Translations under genes and position numbers: made by a program
Part shown: positions 60,401-64,000 of the stretch, piece after piece
Position numbering within the stretch: position 1 is the first letter of the stretch
Layout: each line of letters begins with the position of its first letter
Notes under the pieces: model-generated
Seen by the model: the letters and a program-made list of their open reading frames with translations, nothing else
Told to the model about the DNA's origin: nothing
The model's database searches: none
Assembly (NCBI GenBank): GCA_036320915.1
Contig: JAXBDG010000009.1
Location: 1,426,001 to 1,490,000 of the forward strand
DNA length: 64,000 nucleotides
Direction of reading: 5' to 3'
From: Linnemannia elongata
Taxonomy: Eukaryota; Mortierellomycota; Mortierellomycetes; Mortierellales; Mortierellaceae

Positions 60401-60994
60401 ACTCACTTAGGAAAAAGGCAAATTGCACTGCCTTATCCACCTACGCGTTCCAGGAGCTCTCCTTCACTGATCAGTGTCCGAAGGGGTTCCGATTTCTCAA
60501 ACACAACAGCGAGCTGCTCCTGAAAGGCCTCCCTGACAAGCGGCCAATCGTCACTCAACCCGCGTGCTATTGCGATCCACGCTTCCAGCTGATCCTGATC
60601 GACCTTCGTTCCCGCATCCTTAGCTGCTTCTACAATTTCTGCAGCCTAATTATGAGAAATGTCAAGAAATGCGTCAATGTTTTGTCCAAGCCCAGGGCGA
60701 CATATCCATTTAGTATGGTCTTCCCATTCAGGCGAGAAAGCACGGAAAGAAAACTGTACCTCCGCTGTGACAAAGGCTACGAGTCCGATTGAACTTTTGG
60801 CGCGAACTTCAGGACGATCCTGCTTGCTCTGCGATAAGAGAGTCTCCAACTGAACTGTGCAACAAAAACAATAAAAAGTGAGCTGTGATGATTAGATTCA
60901 AGAATGGTGTGAATCTGCTCTTTTTCATTCAACCCCATGCGCGTTCTGAAACCATATTCCTGAGATGCTTGTTCCGCTTGCCTTCAGGCTCCAT
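57445..60994 (-). CDS. TTI2: TTI2-like protein (Tel2-Tti1-Tti2 complex)
   Basis: Exons 60994-60934, 60854-60760, 60645-60441, 60338-60140, 60055-59962, 59865-59682, 59581-59490, 59391-57854 and 57748-57445 give about 923 aa, all phase-consistent. It is all-helical, HEAT-like. Tti2-like segments include ALTETVSFRYRVRGLNLLSRFL, IFERTGLDQVLERTLTPLLAP and, near the C-terminus, RGQLLATICKCWANSR and LDPAVFSPLFSSS. With Tel2 and Tti1 this protein helps Hsp90 mature PIKK kinases (TOR, ATM, ATR, DNA-PK). A Gln/Ser/Gly-rich insert lies near residues 400-440. The protein is about twice the length of yeast Tti2 (421 aa) or human TTI2 (508 aa). Exon 1 (20 codons, GTTGAA donor) is the weakest part; the start could differ. 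The 57.4-59.4 kb core is the most secure. Confidence 0.72.
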
Positions 60995-61248
60995 TGTTCA
61001 CTCAATTTAAGGTCGTGTTGCAAAGTGAAAGTGCAGAGATCTCTCTCTCTTGTCCACCAGCGTTTCATAACCTGTCACCGTGACCGTTCATAGAACAATT
61101 GGGAACAAAAATTCGTGGCGGTGTTCACACACTGGACTGCGGCTCCACTCGTTTGGAGGCGCTCAAAAAAACAAGAAGAGACGCTGAAACCTTCACCTTT
61201 TTCTCTCACTTACTCATTCACTCATTTCGCTCATTCACACAACCTTCA
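60995..61248. promoter_or_regulatory. Divergent promoter region, TTI2 / ENDOV
   Basis: 254 bp between two divergent start codons. No TATA element. It likely supplies both promoters, which is inferred from spacing only. Confidence 0.45.
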
Positions 61249-62410
61249 ATGACCAGCACCACCGACGATACCACTAGTAGCACCTACAGCGTCCCTTCCA
61301 AAGACCAAAAGCAGGAATGGGCAAAGTAACCAACCGTGCATCATAGCTCTCCGCCCACCTGTTCTGTCGCTCTTTTTCAAACTGGCTCAGCTCCCTTTTT
61401 CTGCCTCCTTCTTACGCCTCCTTCACTTCTTTTATACTTTCGCCCCAATCGATCTTTCCCACCATAGACAACAATCAATCCTCAAGTCAAATCTTGTGGT
61501 TGTAGATGACCATCCTGACTGGTCTTTGACGCTCAAGGACGACGACACTCATCGCCTTGAGTCCACAAAAGGACTGCGATATGTTGGTGGCGTCGATCTC
61601 AGTTTCATTGTTGGCAACAACGAAGATGCGGTCGCGTCGCTTATCGTCCTCTCTTACCCTGATTTCAAGGTACTTTGGAAGGGATCGGCCCACATGCGAG
61701 CAATTAAGACGTAACGACAGTGGACGCTCAATTAATAGATTGACACTCCAATTGAAAACTAGGTTGTGTATGAGAATCATGCCAAAGTCAAGTTGACGCT
61801 TCCCTACATTGCAGGCTACCTGGCTTTCCGAGAAGTCGAGCCCCTCCTGGACTTGATCTCGACACTCCGATCCACCCGTCCCGAACTCGAGCCACAAGTG
61901 ATCCTAGTCGACGGCTGTGGCATCCTCCACCCACGCGGGTTCGGCCTCGCGAGTCACTTGGGGCTCCTCTCCAACATCCCTACAATTGGATGCTCCAAGA
62001 ACTACCTCGTCATCGACAACGACGGCCCTCTGTTGGGATCAAACCCTACAGTGTTGAAGAAGGACTTCAAAAAGTTTGTCACAGACCATCCAGAAACCCA
62101 TGGCCTCATGCCCTTAACGGGGACGGTGACGGGGAAAACCTACGGGGCAGCATTGGCGGCAGCGACGGGAAAAGCGGCCGAGGGTGAACAAAACCCTATT
62201 TTTGTGTCGATTGGGCATAAGGTCTCATTGGAGACTGCTGTGGCGCTGGTGAGGGCTTGTTCTCGGTTCCGGGTGCCTGAGCCCATTCGACAGGCGGATT
62301 TGAAGAGCAGGAACGAGATTCGGAAATGGTGCCGGCAGCAGGAGAAGGACGCCGCCGCCCTGGCCCTTGCAGCCACCGGGTCTACTACCACTCCAGCAAC
62401 CAATCACTAG
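61249..62410 (+). CDS. Endonuclease V
   Basis: Exons 61249-61325, 61468-61669 and 61763-62410 give 308 aa. The RNase H-like endonuclease V fold is clear: GGVDLSF (Asp69), YIAGYLAFREVEPL (Glu117), ILVDGCGILHPRGFGLASHLG (Asp143, His149), and PTIGCSKNYL with its following loop. These match the family's metal-binding acidic residues and the wedge and substrate region. Bacterial EndoV cuts DNA near deoxyinosine; the eukaryotic enzyme mainly cuts inosine-containing RNA. No targeting peptide is evident, so cytosol or nucleus is likely. The C-terminal ~35 residues (basic, then Ala/Thr-rich) are an extension. Its divergent neighbour is TTI2. Confidence 0.94.
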
Positions 62411-62742
62411 TTTTGCAGTTCATTTCTTTCAGGCACAAAAATAAACTTGAAAAGGAAAAAAAAAAAGCCATATAAAAATTGCCTGAAATGCTCTCTGTTG
62501 TTTTGGATGGATGTGTCTGGTCTGGGCACGAACATCTCTTGGCTAAGCACGCGGGAGAGCAGCAGGAAGGAACTGGGAAGTCAAGTGGGGGAGAAAAGAA
62601 GGACCGCGCGCCTAAAGAGAAGTGGAGCTCGAATATTTCATCCTTTCCGATCCCTGTGTCTCTTTTTTACTTTTTCTCTTTCTCTTTCTCTTCTCTTTAC
62701 ATCCTCTCTCACTCTTATTAACCATCCACTCTCATTCAAACC
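62411..62742. other. Intergenic: ENDOV 3' flank, DUF1748 promoter
   Basis: 332 bp without a gene. AATAAA near 62438 could be the ENDOV polyadenylation signal, and T/C-rich sequence (62660-62720) precedes the DUF1748 start. Confidence 0.5.
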
Positions 62743-63329
62743 ATGATCGGAAAACTCGCCCACTACGCCGCCGACGCCGTCCTCGTCTCTGCTGTCATCG
62801 CCGGCATCAAGCGTAGCACCGTATGAGACCGTTTTTTTTCTCCTGCTTCTTTCGTTTCATTCCTCTCTCGCTCTGACTCTTTTGACACGCGCTGGATGGA
62901 GCACTTTAGAGGAACAAGATGATGACCCTTCAAGTGTCGAAGAGTTGATAGCTGCCTGATGTTAACCCTTCCTCCTTCTCTCTTATCGTTCTTCTTTATT
63001 GTCTATTGTTATTGAACCCGGCTTCATTCTTTCTCGACACTTCTTTCAGGGCTTGAGGTAGGCACTTATCAAACCACTAGTCCAAGTTATCACAAAGGAG
63101 TCGCGTGCCATGGTCTATGTCAACCCATGAACACCACTTCATGCCTCCATATAAACTAACCATGTATTACTTGGCCAACCCACGAAACAATAATAGCGTC
63201 GCTACTGAGAAGATCGAGAGCAGCGATGTCCGCGGCTATGTCGAGAAGTACCTGTCTGTCGGCGAGGTTGTCATCGACCAGACCGCCGCCTTCATGTCCA
63301 CTTCCTCCTACTTTGAGCGCAAGCGGTAA
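62743..63329 (+). CDS. DUF1748 family small membrane protein
   Basis: Three exons, 62743-62820, an 8-nt microexon 63050-63057, and 63197-63329, give 72 aa. The protein begins MIGKLAHYAADAVLVSAVIA and then GIKRSTGLRSVATEKI, the conserved layout of the fungal DUF1748 family: a hydrophobic N-terminal helix, the KRSTGL motif, and a C-terminus ending SSYFERKR. Family length (about 70-80 aa) agrees. Function is not established; the hydrophobic N-terminus suggests a small membrane protein, possibly mitochondrial. The microexon GGCTTGAG supplies the GL of KRSTGL; without it the frame is lost. The downstream exon (VRGYVEKYLSVGEVVIDQ) is well conserved in character. Confidence 0.85.
63050..63057 (+). 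other. 8-nt microexon of the DUF1748 gene
   Basis: Acceptor TTCTTTCAG, then GGCTTGAG, then donor GTAGGC. Exon 1 ends in phase 0 (ACC|GTATGA) and the third exon begins with C after AATAATAG. Including the 8 bases gives Thr-Gly-Leu-Ser-Val, matching the family motif, and restores the frame (8 nt + C = three codons). Confidence 0.8.
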
Positions 63330-63929
63330 ATACAGCCCCTTGCAAGCCAGCACCTACTTTCTGGAACCCGCTTTGAAGGACAACCATTTGGGCGCCATGA
63401 TACAGGAATGAACAGACACTCTCTTGGATCAACAGCCAAACAACATATCAGCATCGAATATTATGGTAGTCAAGGAGGCATTCATATTAAACGAAGCATT
63501 CTTGATCCACCATCCAACCGGCGTTTTTTCCCCCTGTTCTGTTCCTATGTCTCGAGGGGGTGGGGGCATGTTTTACATTGTTGATTACCATCCCGATGGT
63601 TCCGTCTTTGCTATTTCCTTCCCCTAATTATTTCGCTCATCTAGTTATTGAAGGCTACTCCTTACATTTGATCCTTCGTTCAGGCGCCTCTCAAGTTGTT
63701 TCAATTTGTTCCGCAATGGATATAGGACGCGCATGAGTGTAACGTTCGCAAGCATTTCTTTTTTATTATTCATTGATGTTTTTTTTCTTTCAGGACAGAA
63801 ATTATTAGGGGCAGCTAAGGCCACAGAATATGAAGAATAAAGATAGATCGAAGAAAAAAGTAAACAAAAAAAGAAAAACAAGCCATGACACCAACCACAA
63901 ACCCAGTTCTTGCCCAACCCACCAAAACT
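63330..63929. other. Convergent intergenic region
   Basis: 600 bp between the DUF1748 stop and the last codons of the terminal minus-strand gene. A 67-codon frame at 63424-63627 has an ATG but no family resemblance and no splice context, so I do not call it. T-rich stretches occur at 63750-63790. Confidence 0.45.
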
Positions 63930-64000
63930 TCACTTGCGGCAACTGGCCTCGACGACAATATCAAAGCCGGCGTTGGGGGCGGCGGGTAACTGACCAGGCT
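63930..64000 (-). CDS. C-terminal end of an unidentified gene (partial)
   Basis: The last 71 bases are open on the minus strand and end with a TGA at 63932-63930. The visible tail reads PGQLPAAPNAGFDIVVEASC and then RK. The Cys and hydrophobic pattern could belong to a secreted protein, but too little is visible to identify it. The upstream part lies outside the window. Confidence 0.35.
   Translation of the reverse strand, partial: PGQLPAAPNAGFDIVVEASCRK

Noticed and set aside
63424..63627. 67-codon ATG frame downstream of DUF1748
   Set aside because: No similarity recognised and no other coding evidence; left as intergenic.
1..64000. Transposons, viral remnants, CRISPR arrays or toxin systems
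   Set aside because: No transposase, reverse transcriptase, integrase or capsid-like motif, terminal repeats or spacer arrays were seen.

Overview
The window looks like nuclear chromosomal DNA of a filamentous early-diverging fungus, most likely Mortierellomycota or a relative. This is inferred, not proven. The support is dense short spliceosomal introns (GT...CTAAC/CTGAC...AG), T/C-rich promoters, many long poly(A/T) tracts, a translin-partner gene (TRAX, absent from budding yeast), and fungal-only families (DUF1776, DUF1748, Hal4/5-type kinase). I see no transposon, phage, CRISPR array or biosynthetic cluster. Intron-exon models were built by hand from splice signals, reading phase and family conservation; almost all exon joins are phase-consistent.

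Layout. 1-1.3 kb: 3' part of an RS/Pro-rich gene (+). 1.5-2.9 kb: BCP1/BCCIP (-). 3.05-5.2 kb: mitochondrial PDK/BCKDK-type kinase (-). 6.6-11.0 kb: TBC Rab-GAP (-). 11.0-15.9 kb: gene-poor, low complexity, with two possible orphan exons (-). 15.9-18.1 kb: Gtr2/RagC GTPase (-). 18.4-20.4 kb: alkaline ceramidase (-) with a 3-nt microexon. 22.5-24.8 kb: DUF1776 protein (+). 24.9-26.6 kb: CaMKI-like kinase (-). 28.4-35.4 kb: three closely packed minus genes, ATG18, NDC80 and an OB-fold/CCCH/methyltransferase fusion. 36.2-38.9 kb: long-chain acyl-CoA synthetase (+). 39.1-40.7 kb: TRAX (-), diverging from an unrecognised 884-aa protein (+, to 43.9 kb). 44.2-45.8 kb: Hal4/5-like kinase (-). 48.33-48.62 kb: two identical tRNA-Gln(CTG) genes head to head inside a decayed palindrome. 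49.0-50.0 kb: small secreted protein (-) with a TATA box. 53.2-57.3 kb: OXR1/TLDc protein (+). 57.4-61.0 kb: TTI2-like protein (-). 61.2-62.4 kb: endonuclease V (+). 62.7-63.3 kb: DUF1748 protein (+) with an 8-nt microexon. 63.93 kb to the end: last codons of a minus-strand gene.

Functionally these are mainly housekeeping genes with no evident shared pathway. Several touch TOR/PIKK and membrane-trafficking biology (Gtr2, TTI2, Atg18, Rab-GAP), but their spacing and orientation give no sign of an operon-like unit. The most notable signals are the very small exons (3, 6 and 8 nt), the tRNA-Gln palindrome, the OB/CCCH/methyltransferase fusion and the unrecognised 884-aa protein.
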